NCBI RefSeq assembly: GCF_021538615.1
Contig: NZ_JAJHIZ010000003.1
Location: forward strand, 3,286,001 to 3,350,000
DNA: 64,000 bases
From: Niabella agricola
Lineage (GTDB): Bacteria; Bacteroidota; Bacteroidia; Chitinophagales; Chitinophagaceae
Direction of reading: 5' to 3'
Shown: positions 51,065 to 60,251 of the stretch, in pieces
How the letters are laid out: every line of letters begins with the position of its first letter
Numbering within the stretch: the stretch's first letter is position 1
Position numbers and translations under genes: made by a program
The notes under the pieces: generated by a model
Databases searched by the model: none
The model's input: the letters and a program-made list of their open reading frames with translations, nothing else
Told to the model about the DNA's origin: nothing

Positions 51065-53836
51065 ATGTTTAAAAAGTTTGTTGGAATCATCTCTTTTGTT
51101 TTTTACGGGTTGTTTGCCATGGGGCAGCGCCCTGCTGTGATTTTTCTGCAACAGGGGAAGATCAATAAAGACGTTGTAGTACTGCACAAAACCAGGGAGG
51201 GAGGGTTAATGAAGCAAGGCCTCACTCTGAAGGAATCGGTTACAGATGGATATCCGGATCGTAAAGCGGATGTAGAACTGGAACTTGAAGTGCCTGAAAC
51301 GGGTTGGTACGTGCTGGAAGCGGAAACCATGCCCCTGGATCCGGAACAACTAAGAAAAGAAGACACCACAGGTGTATTATCACGTATTGCCCATTTTCAG
51401 CTGGGCATGGAGCGGATCACAAAACGCATCGTTTATGATAGCTATAAAGGCGGAAAACAGGAGCTGGGCAAGTTTGAATTTGGGAAGAAAAAAGAAAAGC
51501 TGAAGATCTGGCTGCCCGAGAACCTGGTTTTTTATACCATCTCCGTGAAGCCGTACATACCTCCGGTGCCGCCCAAAGAAGCGGAAGCTTATATTCCCAG
51601 GATATTGCCACCGGCATCCCATCCCCGCCTTTGGGTAAACAATGAAACCCTGCCGGTGATCCGTCAGCGCCTGGAGGATACTGCACACCAGGCGGCCTGG
51701 AGCAAAGTGAAACACGCGGCATTGCAGCAGTTTGCCTTTGAATATGATCCGCTGCAGGAGATTAGTTACAACGAAAAGCTGGAACAGGCAATAGAAAGCA
51801 AGGCCTTTTATTACTTGTTGGAAAAAGACCAGGTTGTGGGGAATGAGGCGGTGAAGCTAATGACGCAATACCTTTCAGTGCTGGAATTTGGCAATGTTAC
51901 TTATGGTGATATTTCCCGGGAAATGGGCCGTGCTATTTATACGGCGGCACTGGTGTACGACTGGTGTTACGAACTGCTGAGCGCAGCACAGAAGACGGAG
52001 TTGCGCAGGAACATGCAGCGCCTGGCCCGGGATATGGAGATCGGCTGGCCCCCCTTCTTTGGTGCAGAAAGCATTATCAACGGGCATGGAAATGAAGCCC
52101 AGATCTGCCGCGATCTGCTGGCCATGAGCATCGCCGTTTATGACGAAGACCCTGTGCCCTATAAGTACACCGCCTATACCGTATTGGAGCAGCTGGTGCC
52201 CATGCGGAAATTTGAATACCAGTCGCCCCGGCACAACCAGGGTATTGATTACGGCGGTTACCGGTTTGGCTGGGAAATGCACGCTGCATGGCTGTTTTAC
52301 CGCATGACCGGGTTTCCTGTATTTGATGATAATATTAAAAACCTGCCCTATTACTGGCTCTACATGCGGACCCCGGATGGAAAGATGTTGCGGGACGGCG
52401 ATATGTTCAGTGTAAAATATGCGCAAAGCGATAGCTTTTACTGGAAGAACCCGCAAACCATGCTGTTGAGTTATGCATACTCGGGCAACGCTTTGTTTAA
52501 AGGGCAGTTCCTCCGGCAGGGAGGCCTGCCCGATAACCCCGTCTTGTTTTTACTGCTGGACGACCCGGCACTAAAACCGGACTTTGATCTGAACCGCCTG
52601 CCGCGCACCATCGACTTCGGACCGGTACTGGGTTCCATGGTAGCGCGTACCGGCTGGGAGGAACAAAAAGAAAGCAGCAATGTGGTGGCCGAGATCAAAG
52701 GCGGCGGTTTTCATTTTGGCAATCACCAGCATGCGGATGCCGGTGCCATACAAATTTACCATCACGGCATGCAGGTGGGTGACCTGGGTTTGTACCTGTC
52801 CTACGGTTCGCCCTATGATTTTAATTTCAATAAGCGGTCGGTGGCCCACAGCATGCTGCTGGTGCGGGATCCGGCCGAACCCTTACTGTTCCGTACGAAG
52901 ACAAACGACGGTGGCACCCGTTTCAGTCAACGTTTTCCCAGAACGGTAGCGGAAGTACTGAATGACTCCTGGTTCCATACCGGCTTTGTACGTTCCTGCG
53001 ATTACGGTCCGGATCCTGTGACGCCCGCTTACAGTTATTTCAATGCGGATCTTACCGCGGCCTATACTTCCAAGTTGGAACAATACTCCCGGAGTTTTTT
53101 ATTCCTGGATATGAAGCGACCCGATGTGCCGGCGGTGATTATCCTGCTGGATGAAGTAACCAGTACAGATCCTTCGTTTAAAAAAACATGGCAGATCAAT
53201 ACCCTGAACCGGCCACAGGTTTCGGCCAGCCGGTTTATACTCAACAGCAGTCTGAAAGGAAAGGGGGGCACCACCTATGTTAACATGCTGTTGCCGGCCG
53301 CCGATGATCGTAAGCACCAGGTCTTCAGCGGTGATTCATCGGCCTTTGTATCGGGCGATCTGTATGCTGCCCGCTCTGTGTGGCCCGAGGCAAAGGGTTC
53401 CCGTATCCTGGTGTCGCCATTAAAGCAAACCAACAAAACAGACTTTGTTACTGTATTCCAGATGGCAGAGGAAACACATGCCGAACTGCCCCTTCAGTTT
53501 ATGGAAAAGAACGACTACTACCAGTTCCGGGTGGGCGACAGGCTGGTGGTTCTAGCCCGGCCCGGAAGGTTATTGCGGGAAGCATTCGACCTGGAAGTAC
53601 CCGATGATCAGGAATACGAAGTGATCGTGGCGGGTTTACAGGAAGGCTTCTGGAATCTTTCCGGTGCAGATGGAAAACTGAATTTTAATGCGGCGGTATT
53701 AAAAAGCAAGCATACCCTTTCTGTAAAAATGAAAGGGGGGCGGCTTCATTTAAAGCCCCGGAGAATATACAGAGCGCAGGAAGGTGTGCTGAAAAATAGT
53801 GCAGGGCTTTCCGGCGGTTTAGGCAGAAATAATTAA
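51065..53836 (+). CDS. Heparinase II/III-family polysaccharide lyase-like protein
   Basis: A 923-residue secreted protein (signal FKKFVGIISFVFYGLFAMGQ). After an N-terminal beta domain, residues about 190-520 form the alpha/alpha-toroid of heparinase II/III-type proteins (HPRLWVNNETLPVIRQRL, AALVYDWCYELLS, FFGAESIINGHGNEAQ), and the C-terminal part is the beta-sandwich. The family's catalytic/metal region is visible at FGNHQHADAGAIQIYHHG (His554 and His556), and SVAHSMLLV follows. It would cleave a uronic-acid-containing polysaccharide; which one is not decidable. It is third in the susC operon. Confidence 0.87.
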   Translation: MFKKFVGIISFVFYGLFAMGQRPAVIFLQQGKINKDVVVLHKTREGGLMKQGLTLKESVTDGYPDRKADVELELEVPETGWYVLEAETMPLDPEQLRKEDTTGVLSRIAHFQLGMERITKRIVYDSYKGGKQELGKFEFGKKKEKLKIWLPENLVFYTISVKPYIPPVPPKEAEAYIPRILPPASHPRLWVNNETLPVIRQRLEDTAHQAAWSKVKHAALQQFAFEYDPLQEISYNEKLEQAIESKAFYYLLEKDQVVGNEAVKLMTQYLSVLEFGNVTYGDISREMGRAIYTAALVYDWCYELLSAAQKTELRRNMQRLARDMEIGWPPFFGAESIINGHGNEAQICRDLLAMSIAVYDEDPVPYKYTAYTVLEQLVPMRKFEYQSPRHNQGIDYGGYRFGWEMHAAWLFYRMTGFPVFDDNIKNLPYYWLYMRTPDGKMLRDGDMFSVKYAQSDSFYWKNPQTMLLSYAYSGNALFKGQFLRQGGLPDNPVLFLLLDDPALKPDFDLNRLPRTIDFGPVLGSMVARTGWEEQKESSNVVAEIKGGGFHFGNHQHADAGAIQIYHHGMQVGDLGLYLSYGSPYDFNFNKRSVAHSMLLVRDPAEPLLFRTKTNDGGTRFSQRFPRTVAEVLNDSWFHTGFVRSCDYGPDPVTPAYSYFNADLTAAYTSKLEQYSRSFLFLDMKRPDVPAVIILLDEVTSTDPSFKKTWQINTLNRPQVSASRFILNSSLKGKGGTTYVNMLLPAADDRKHQVFSGDSSAFVSGDLYAARSVWPEAKGSRILVSPLKQTNKTDFVTVFQMAEETHAELPLQFMEKNDYYQFRVGDRLVVLARPGRLLREAFDLEVPDDQEYEVIVAGLQEGFWNLSGADGKLNFNAAVLKSKHTLSVKMKGGRLHLKPRRIYRAQEGVLKNSAGLSGGLGRNN

Positions 53837-53881
53837 ATTGTGCAACTTAAAAGCGGGTTCGCTTTTAAAAACAGAATAGGA

Positions 53882-54520
53882 ATGAAAGAAGATTCGTTAG
53901 CTTATAAAGTATACCTGGAAGTCCGAAAAAAAATATTGTCAAACCAGCTCGTGGGTGGCGTACGGTTGGTGGAAAGCAATTGGGCTGCTAAGCTCAATGC
54001 CAGCCGGGTGGCGGTTCGTGAGGCATTCATGCGCCTGGCGGGCGAAAACCTGGTAGAGTTTGGCGAAAAAGGCGGATGCTTTGTAAAACGGATGACCCTG
54101 AAGGATGTGAAAGACATTCGTGAACTGCGCGAACTGCTGGAGGTGGGTGCATTAAAGATCCTTTTTTCAAAAAAGAACGAGGCGCTGATCAAAGAGCTGG
54201 AACTGATCTGTGATGATTTTAATGCAATGGTGAGCAAGGAGTACTACGGTGGCGCCTGCGAAGCAGATATTAAATTTCATGAAAAGATCATTGAAGGCAC
54301 CGGTAATTCCCGCCTGATCGCCATGTACAACAACAGCAATATTCCCCTCTTTCATATGAAGCTGGGTACCATGATCCGGCAAATGGAAGATTACCAGGAT
54401 ACGGGTAAGGAGCACCGGGAAATTGTAAATGCATTGAAGCAGGATGATTGGCAGAAGGCTTATGACACCCTGGTAAAACACCTGGACCGGGGTGAGCATG
54501 AAGCCCTGGAAATGGTTTAA
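53882..54520 (+). CDS. GntR-family regulator with FCD domain
   Basis: A 212-residue transcription factor. The winged helix is at residues about 5-70 (SLAYKVYLEVRKKILSNQLV, LNASRVAVREAFMRLAGENL). The C-terminal FCD effector domain follows (VKDIRELRELLEVGALKIL, KFHEKIIEGTGNSRLIAMYN, and EHREIVNALKQDDW with the metal-binding His). FCD regulators typically bind sugar acids and repress catabolic operons. It is the last gene of the susC operon (45 bp after the lyase) and probably controls the four units of the locus through the TGTATACA sites. Start at the ATG at 53882. Confidence 0.93.
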   Translation: MKEDSLAYKVYLEVRKKILSNQLVGGVRLVESNWAAKLNASRVAVREAFMRLAGENLVEFGEKGGCFVKRMTLKDVKDIRELRELLEVGALKILFSKKNEALIKELELICDDFNAMVSKEYYGGACEADIKFHEKIIEGTGNSRLIAMYNNSNIPLFHMKLGTMIRQMEDYQDTGKEHREIVNALKQDDWQKAYDTLVKHLDRGEHEALEMV

Positions 54521-54588
54521 GGCAACCTGTTTTATAACCAAAGACGTTTGCGGTAATTTCGTTTCTTAATGGGATGCACATTTCCTGC

Positions 54589-55386
54589 TTAAAGCAAACC
54601 CTTTACACTCATATCTGTTTGTAATAACCATCCTTTTTCTGCTTCTGTAATGATCAATCCCTGGCTGCCCCGGGGATCCAGGGCACAATTGGTGGGATTT
54701 GCTCCCGGTAAACGGATGGCTTCTATTTCGCATCCATCCGGGCTTATTTTTTGAATAACCCCTGCACCATACACGGCTATATAAATATTTCCGGCTTCGT
54801 CCAGCGCCATCCCATCCGGCCCCACGGCGCCGCCTGTGTTGGCCAGGATCCCGGGGTGTGAAAGCGTTGCGGTTCCGGCATCCCAGTCAAATTTCCAGAT
54901 CAGCCGGGTACCCGTCTCCGCAATATATAAACAGGTACCTTCCCGGTTAAATGCCAGTCCGTTCGGATAGTACATGCCGGTTCTGATTTTCACTACCTGC
55001 CTGCCTCCCGTTAAACAACATACATAACCTCCGCCATCGGTAAGCCGGTCGCCGGGGCAAGTAAATAAAAGTTGGCCGTTTCGGTCAAACGCAAGATCAT
55101 TCGGCATTTTCAGCGTATGGCCATCCACCTGGTCTGTCACCGTATCCGTTGTACCGGTTGCGGGATCAAACGTACGGATACTGTGCTGTTTGGAATCGCA
55201 AAACCACAGCAGGTTGTTTGTGTCAATGGCAATGCCGTTGGGCGCCCCGTCCACAAAATACCGGTACCATTGGTTGTCCTTATAGCAAATCAGGTTACCG
55301 GCTTCTTTCTCAACAAGCCAGATGGATCCGTTGCTGTCAAAAGCCGGCCCCTCGGGAAATGCAATGTCTTTGACGAGTGTGCGCAT
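54589..55386 (-). CDS. SMP-30/gluconolactonase-family lactonase
   Basis: A 265-residue six-bladed beta-propeller of the SMP-30/gluconolaconase/LRE family. The metal-binding Glu at the start (FPEGPAFDSNGSIWLVE), Asn in APNGIAIDTNNLLWFCD, PNDLAFDRNGQLLFTCPG, YYPNGLAFNREGTCLYIAE, and the Asp in GPDGMALDEAGNIYIAVYG reproduce the conserved ligand pattern. No signal peptide, so cytosolic. The likely role is hydrolysis of an aldonolactone made by the sugar dehydrogenase. It is transcribed away from the aminotransferase gene, sharing the 55387-55573 control region. Confidence 0.92.
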   Translation of the reverse strand: MRTLVKDIAFPEGPAFDSNGSIWLVEKEAGNLICYKDNQWYRYFVDGAPNGIAIDTNNLLWFCDSKQHSIRTFDPATGTTDTVTDQVDGHTLKMPNDLAFDRNGQLLFTCPGDRLTDGGGYVCCLTGGRQVVKIRTGMYYPNGLAFNREGTCLYIAETGTRLIWKFDWDAGTATLSHPGILANTGGAVGPDGMALDEAGNIYIAVYGAGVIQKISPDGCEIEAIRLPGANPTNCALDPRGSQGLIITEAEKGWLLQTDMSVKGLL

Positions 55387-55418
55387 AAATTTTTATAAAA
55401 AAACTAGGATAATAGCAT

Positions 55419-55432
55419 AAATGTATACATTT
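55419..55432. promoter_or_regulatory. Candidate GntR/FCD operator
   Basis: AAATGTATACATTT, a perfect 14-bp palindrome with the same TGTATACA core as the sites at 45967 and 46126. It lies between the lactonase and aminotransferase genes. Confidence 0.6.
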
Positions 55433-55444
55433 TTGCACTAAATT

Positions 55445-55452
55445 AGTATACA
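55445..55452. promoter_or_regulatory. Second candidate operator, one mismatch
   Basis: AGTATACA differs from TGTATACA at one position and lies 15 bp from the site at 55419-55432, consistent with a double operator. Confidence 0.35.
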
Positions 55453-55573
55453 CAAAAGTGCATAAACCGTAAACCTAATTGATGTGATTGCCTAATATGT
55501 TTATAACCAGTAATATATATTTAAAATACAGATTGTTTGCTTAAACGCAATACAATTTAATCATTTGTTATTT

Positions 55574-56896
55574 ATGCAAGAAAATGTCAACTCTGCTCAG
55601 ATCCTGAGAGAAAATCAACAATGGATACCGGGAGGTATCGTTTCATTAAACCGGAAGTCGGACCCGAATATCTGTTTTGTGAAAGGCAAAGGCAGCCGCG
55701 TACAGGATGCTGACGGAAATGAATACATCGATTATCAGGCCGGGTTTGCAGCTTCCTTTTTAGGCCACAATGACGCGGATGTAAATCAGGCGGTGGCTGA
55801 AACCCTGCGGGAAGAGCAGGTATTGATGGGCGCGGGCCCTACATTACTGGAGGGCGCCTTTGCACGTTTATTTTGTGAATGTGTGCCCACAGCAGAAAGT
55901 ATCCAGATTACCACTACCGGGTCAGAAGCCACCTATCATGCCATCCGGATTGCACGCGCGGTTACCAAACGGGACCACGTGATTGTAATGCAGGGCGGTT
56001 ATAACGGGTGGCATAACGATGTGGCCTGCAACGTGATCAGCTCAAAAGAAGCAGTAGGACCATTTCAAAGTCCGGATGAATATCCTTTTGACGGGTTGAG
56101 TGCGGGCGTACCGGAAGCGCACAAGGCGCTGGTGCATGTAGTAAACTTTAATGACCTGGCAAGTGTGGAGCTGATGGTGCGTCAATATCCCGTTGCCTGC
56201 ATATTGCTGGAGCCCATCCTGCAGAACATCGGGATTGTAAAACCACAGGAGGGATATCTGGAGGGCCTGCGCGCGCTGGCAGACAAGCACGGATTCCTGC
56301 TCATCTTTGATGAAGTGAAGACCGGTTTTCGCCATGCATTGGGCGGTTATCAGGCGATCTGCAATATTGTTCCCGATCTGTCTACATTTGGAAAGGCCGT
56401 TGCGAACGGATATCCCCTGGGGGTGATCGCCGGCAAAAAGCAATACATGGATTATTTTGTACATCCTGATAAAGAAGAACGGGTAATGATTGCCGGAACC
56501 TTTAATGCGTTTCCGCTGACGACTGCAGCGGCTATTGCCACGCTGAAAAAACTGGCGGATCCTGCATTTGGTGTGTATGGGCATGTGGAGCAACTGGGAG
56601 CCCTGCTGGAAAAAGGATATAATGAAATTTTCCCTAAATTGGGCATACCGTTTTATGTGGCACGACAGGGCTCTGCTTTCTGTACCTATTTTATGGATCA
56701 TGCGCCGGTGCATTTTCATGATATCCTGGAGCATCACAACTTTGAGCTGGATACCCGGTACCGTAAACAACTGATCAAAAAAGGAATTTTTAACTTCCCG
56801 GCGGCGATCAAACAGGGCAGCATTTCTTATGCACACACAGCATCTGATATTGAGCAAACACTGGAAGCAACCGAAAAAGTGGTGAAAAATTTATAA
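55574..56896 (+). CDS. Class III PLP aminotransferase
   Basis: A 440-residue protein of the class III aminotransferase family, close in layout to glutamate-1-semialdehyde aminomutases: WIPGGIVSLNRKSDPN, DADGNEYIDYQAGFAASFLG, TTTGSEATYHAIRIARAVT, QGGYNGWHND, LIFDEVKTGFRHALGGYQ, and the Schiff-base lysine in STFGKAVANGYPLGVIAG. The ATG at 55574 is preferred to the frame start at 55565. It would transfer an amino group to a ketone or aldehyde, perhaps an amino-sugar or keto-acid intermediate. First gene of a five-gene operon ending at 61797. Confidence 0.9.
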   Translation: MQENVNSAQILRENQQWIPGGIVSLNRKSDPNICFVKGKGSRVQDADGNEYIDYQAGFAASFLGHNDADVNQAVAETLREEQVLMGAGPTLLEGAFARLFCECVPTAESIQITTTGSEATYHAIRIARAVTKRDHVIVMQGGYNGWHNDVACNVISSKEAVGPFQSPDEYPFDGLSAGVPEAHKALVHVVNFNDLASVELMVRQYPVACILLEPILQNIGIVKPQEGYLEGLRALADKHGFLLIFDEVKTGFRHALGGYQAICNIVPDLSTFGKAVANGYPLGVIAGKKQYMDYFVHPDKEERVMIAGTFNAFPLTTAAAIATLKKLADPAFGVYGHVEQLGALLEKGYNEIFPKLGIPFYVARQGSAFCTYFMDHAPVHFHDILEHHNFELDTRYRKQLIKKGIFNFPAAIKQGSISYAHTASDIEQTLEATEKVVKNL

Positions 56897-56905
56897 TAAA
56901 AGACA

Positions 56906-58084
56906 ATGAAGATAACTGCAATTGAAACCTTTGTATGCCATGCACGCATGCGCAACTGGATTTTTGTAAAAGTAGTTACCGATCAGCCGGGGCTCTGGGG
57001 CTGGGGCGAAGCCACGCTGGAATGGCATACGCAAGGAGTTGTAGGTGCCATTAAAGACCTGAGCGAGCTCCTGGTCGGTGAAGATCCGCGGCGGATCGAA
57101 TACCTCTGGCAAATGATGTACCGCCAGCACTTCTGGCACGGCAACGGCGTGGTACGGGGTACGGCGATCAGCGGCATTGATATTGCTCTTTGGGATATTG
57201 CGGGTAAAATTCACAACGTGCCCTGCCATGAGCTTTGGGGTGGCCGCGTACGCGATTATATCCGCTTGTATTGTCACCTGGGTGGCGGACGTATGGAAGA
57301 CTTTTATGAAACGGCCCCTGACGATGCAAAGCGTTTTGGCGAACTGGCGCAGAAAGCCGTGGAAGAAGGATTCACCGCTTTTAAATCGATGGCGGTGCCG
57401 GAAACCATGCCGCTGGAGGGTCTGCGGCCGGTGAAGTATGCGGAGGCCTGCGTAAAAGCCATGCGGGAAGCCGTGGGGGATGATATCGATATTATGGTCG
57501 ATTGTCACGCCCGGCCCAGCCCGCGGATGGGCATGCAGTTTGCCAAAGCGCTGGAACCTTATGGCCTTTATTTTTTTGAAGAACCCTGCTGGCCCGAAAC
57601 AATGGAAGATATTGCACTGATCCAGCGGGCGGTTGCCACACCCATTGCAACGGGCGAGCGGCTGATTGGGGTGCATGCGTTCCGTGAACTGCTGGAAAAG
57701 CGGGCGGTGAGCGTGATCCAGCCGGATATTACCCACTGCGGCGGGCTCTCGGAAGTACGCAAGATTGCGGCGCTGGCGGAAGCCTACCGGGTGTCGATGG
57801 CGCCGCACAATCCGCAGGGACCGGTAAGTACCGCGGCTTCGATTGAGTTTGGATTTGCCACGCCTTCCTATATCATTTGTGAAAGCGTGCACAAAGATGT
57901 GGAATGGCGCAATGAGGTGGTGTCGGAAGGATTTACGGTACAGGAAAAAGGAAGGATCGTATTGCCCAATAATAAACCAGGACTCGGCATTGAGATCAAT
58001 GAGGCCGTTGTAAAAGAACATCCGTTTCAACAGGAGATCCTGCAACGTACTTTTTATAAGGACGGCAGCGTAGGTGACTGGTAA
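56906..58084 (+). CDS. Enolase-superfamily dehydratase, galactonate-dehydratase-like
   Basis: A 392-residue mandelate racemase/muconate lactonizing family enzyme. The N-terminal capping domain and barrel carry the metal ligands Asp (MVDCHARPS), Glu ([10 protein letters not shown]) and Glu (ATGERLIG), followed by ILQPDI-type [14 protein letters not shown] and the catalytic His in [11 protein letters not shown]. Order and spacing closely follow D-galactonate dehydratase (DgoD), including a second His adjacent to the first Asp. The likely reaction is dehydration of an aldonate to a 2-keto-3-deoxy acid. The gene starts 9 bp after the aminotransferase stop. Confidence 0.92.
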   Translation: MKITAIETFVCHARMRNWIFVKVVTDQPGLWGWGEATLEWHTQGVVGAIKDLSELLVGEDPRRIEYLWQMMYRQHFWHGNGVVRGTAISGIDIALWDIAGKIHNVPCHELWGGRVRDYIRLYCHLGGGRMEDFYETAPDDAKRFGELAQKAVEEGFTAFKSMAVPETMPLEGLRPVKYAEACVKAMREAVGDDIDIMVDCHARPSPRMGMQFAKALEPYGLYFFEEPCWPETMEDIALIQRAVATPIATGERLIGVHAFRELLEKRAVSVIQPDITHCGGLSEVRKIAALAEAYRVSMAPHNPQGPVSTAASIEFGFATPSYIICESVHKDVEWRNEVVSEGFTVQEKGRIVLPNNKPGLGIEINEAVVKEHPFQQEILQRTFYKDGSVGDW

Positions 58085-58094
58085 ATTTTAAAGC

Positions 58095-58853
58095 ATGCAG
58101 CAGTTAAAAGAAAAAGTGGTCCTCATCAGCGGGGGACTGGGCGATATCGGGATGGCCATAGCAACGACATACCTGCGTGCAGGGCATACCATTTCTTTAT
58201 GCGATATGGAGCCGGAAGAAAATGCCTTACAACGGTTAAAGGAGCTGCCCGGAACTGTTGATTATCACAAAGTGGATGTTTCCGATGCAATGGCGGTAGC
58301 CAACTGGATTGCCGCCGTACTGGAGCGTTTTGGCCGGATCGATGATTGTATTGTAAATGCGGCGCGGGTAACCCTGAAAGATTATAGAAGCATTACGCCG
58401 GAAGAATGGAAACGGGAGCTGGAAGTAAACCTGGATGGGGCGTTTTACCTGGCCAACGGGGTAGCCCGCTATTTTAGTGAGGCACAGGTGGCCGGCAATA
58501 TTGTGTTTCTTGGAAGCTGGGCGGCCCATGCCGTGCATAAAAACCTGCCGGCGTACAGCGTATCCAAAGCCGGTCTGCGGATGCTTTGCCAGTCGATGGC
58601 CCTGGAATATGCCCCTTATAGCATCCGGGTCAACGAGCTGGCGCCGGGCTATGTAAATGCCGGGCTGAGTAAGGAGGTATGGAGCACGGCTCCTGAGCTG
58701 CAGGAAGCGGCACGCAACCAGGTACCGTTAAAAAAGATCATCGAAGCCGGTGAGGTTGCCGACCAGGTGCTGTGGATCACAGCCCCGGAAAACCGACATC
58801 TGACGGGTGCCACTATTTTACTGGATGGCGGACTTTCATTAATCAGGCCATAA
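58095..58853 (+). CDS. SDR-family oxidoreductase
   Basis: A 252-residue classical short-chain dehydrogenase. The cofactor motif is SGGLGDIGMAIA (TGxxxGIG form), followed by the acidic residue of CDMEPEE, suggesting NAD preference. NAAR replaces the usual NNAG (IVNAARVTL), the catalytic Ser-Tyr-Lys set is VFLGSWA plus YSVSKAGLRML, and the C-terminal NELAPGYVNAG and LTGATILLDGGLSL are standard. It is in the operon with the dehydratase (10 bp gap) and would oxidise or reduce a pathway intermediate. Confidence 0.93.
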   Translation: MQQLKEKVVLISGGLGDIGMAIATTYLRAGHTISLCDMEPEENALQRLKELPGTVDYHKVDVSDAMAVANWIAAVLERFGRIDDCIVNAARVTLKDYRSITPEEWKRELEVNLDGAFYLANGVARYFSEAQVAGNIVFLGSWAAHAVHKNLPAYSVSKAGLRMLCQSMALEYAPYSIRVNELAPGYVNAGLSKEVWSTAPELQEAARNQVPLKKIIEAGEVADQVLWITAPENRHLTGATILLDGGLSLIRP

Positions 58854-58859
58854 ACAGTT

Positions 58860-60251
58860 ATGAATACAACAAAAGAACGGACCGATCATACAGCACGCCT
58901 GCGGGCAAAATTTGGTATGGCGCAGGCCGATATTACGCCACCGCTGGGTATTTATGCGCGCAATTGGGGGGCTGCCACCTTCGACAATGCAAGCGGCGTT
59001 CACCGGCCGTTATGGATGCAATGCCTGGCCATTGAAACGGCTTCAGGGCAAAGGGCCCTGCTTCTTACGGCAGACCTGGGCTGGTGGAAGAACCAGGAAG
59101 ACGAACGCCGGCTGCGGCAGGCCTTGCTACAGCATTTTGATCTGCAGGAAGAACAATTGCTTTTTTGTTTATCGCATACACATGCCGGACCCAGCATCTG
59201 TTCCAATGACCTGCAGCAGCCCGGCGGTGCTTATATATTGCCGTACCTGGATACGCTGCAGGAAGCGGCAATAACCTGTATTCACGAGGCCCTCGCCGGC
59301 ATGGAGGAAAGTATACTGGTGTGGAGCAGCGGTTGCTGCAACCTGGCTACAAAGCGGGACCTGCAAGTAGGGGATTACTACCTGATCGGTTATGACCCCG
59401 ATGCCAACGCGGATCAAACCTTGCTGGTAGGACAACTCTTGAATGGAGAGGGACATATAAAGGCGGTCATTGCCAATTATGCCTGCCATCCTACCACGTT
59501 TGCGCACGAGAATCGGCTGCTTTCACCGGATTTTGTTGGTGCTATGCGGGAATTAATTACTATCCGTACATCCGCTCATTGCATGTTCTTACAGGGGGCG
59601 TCCGGTGATCTGGCGCCAAAGAGGCAATATGTAGCGGATCCGGAAATCGTGGATGCAAACGGAAGACAGCTGGGCTATGCAGTATTGTCCGTGCTGGAAA
59701 TGGATCCGGGCGCTGATACTGTCTGGGCTTTTGATCATGCACTGGTATCGGGCGCGCCGCTGGCGATCTGGAACGAAAAGCCGGTGCAACCTTCTGAATG
59801 TCTCCGGTTAAAAAAAGTGATCGTGCGGGTCCCTTACAAACAATTACCGGATGTGGAGGTTATCGAACAGGAATACCGTCAATGTGAGGACCGGGTATTA
59901 AAGGACCGTCTTTGGCGAAAGCTTAACACCCGTATTGCCATCGGAAACAATAGCCATGCAGATCTGCCGGTATGGATCTGGCGCCTGGGAAATGCCATAT
60001 TGGTGGCACAGCCCAATGAGGCCTATTCGGAATTCCAGGAAAAGCTGCGGGCTTTTTTCCCGGACATAGCAATTATCTGTATCAATATTGCCAATGGCTA
60101 TGTGGGGTACCTGCCTCCGCAGCATCTGTATGATAAGGATATTTACGCTGTATGGCAAACACCCTATGCAGCCGGTGCACTGGAATCGCTGATCGAAGAA
60201 ACCCGGAAGGAAATTGAAAAAATACTGACAGATGAAACTGCAATGGATTGA
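58860..60251 (+). CDS. Neutral/alkaline ceramidase-like (NEUCAM) family protein
   Basis: A 463-residue protein with the N-terminal signature of the neutral/alkaline non-lysosomal ceramidase fold: FGMAQADITPPLGIYARNWG, ALLLTADLGWW, CLSHTHAGPSICS (metal-binding His pair) and YACHPTTFAHENRLLSPDFV (further His), with LQGASGDLAPK. It lacks a signal peptide and is shorter than true ceramidases (about 650-750), as are many Bacteroidota and Planctomycetes members found in sugar loci whose substrate is unknown. It starts 6 bp after the SDR gene and overlaps the symporter gene by 20 bp. Confidence 0.82.
   Translation: MNTTKERTDHTARLRAKFGMAQADITPPLGIYARNWGAATFDNASGVHRPLWMQCLAIETASGQRALLLTADLGWWKNQEDERRLRQALLQHFDLQEEQLLFCLSHTHAGPSICSNDLQQPGGAYILPYLDTLQEAAITCIHEALAGMEESILVWSSGCCNLATKRDLQVGDYYLIGYDPDANADQTLLVGQLLNGEGHIKAVIANYACHPTTFAHENRLLSPDFVGAMRELITIRTSAHCMFLQGASGDLAPKRQYVADPEIVDANGRQLGYAVLSVLEMDPGADTVWAFDHALVSGAPLAIWNEKPVQPSECLRLKKVIVRVPYKQLPDVEVIEQEYRQCEDRVLKDRLWRKLNTRIAIGNNSHADLPVWIWRLGNAILVAQPNEAYSEFQEKLRAFFPDIAIICINIANGYVGYLPPQHLYDKDIYAVWQTPYAAGALESLIEETRKEIEKILTDETAMD

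Noticed and set aside
56891..58045. Long minus-strand open frame (384 codons) across the dehydratase gene
   Set aside because: It is the antisense of a clearly recognised enolase-superfamily enzyme, has low-complexity His/Arg-rich content and no signal of its own.
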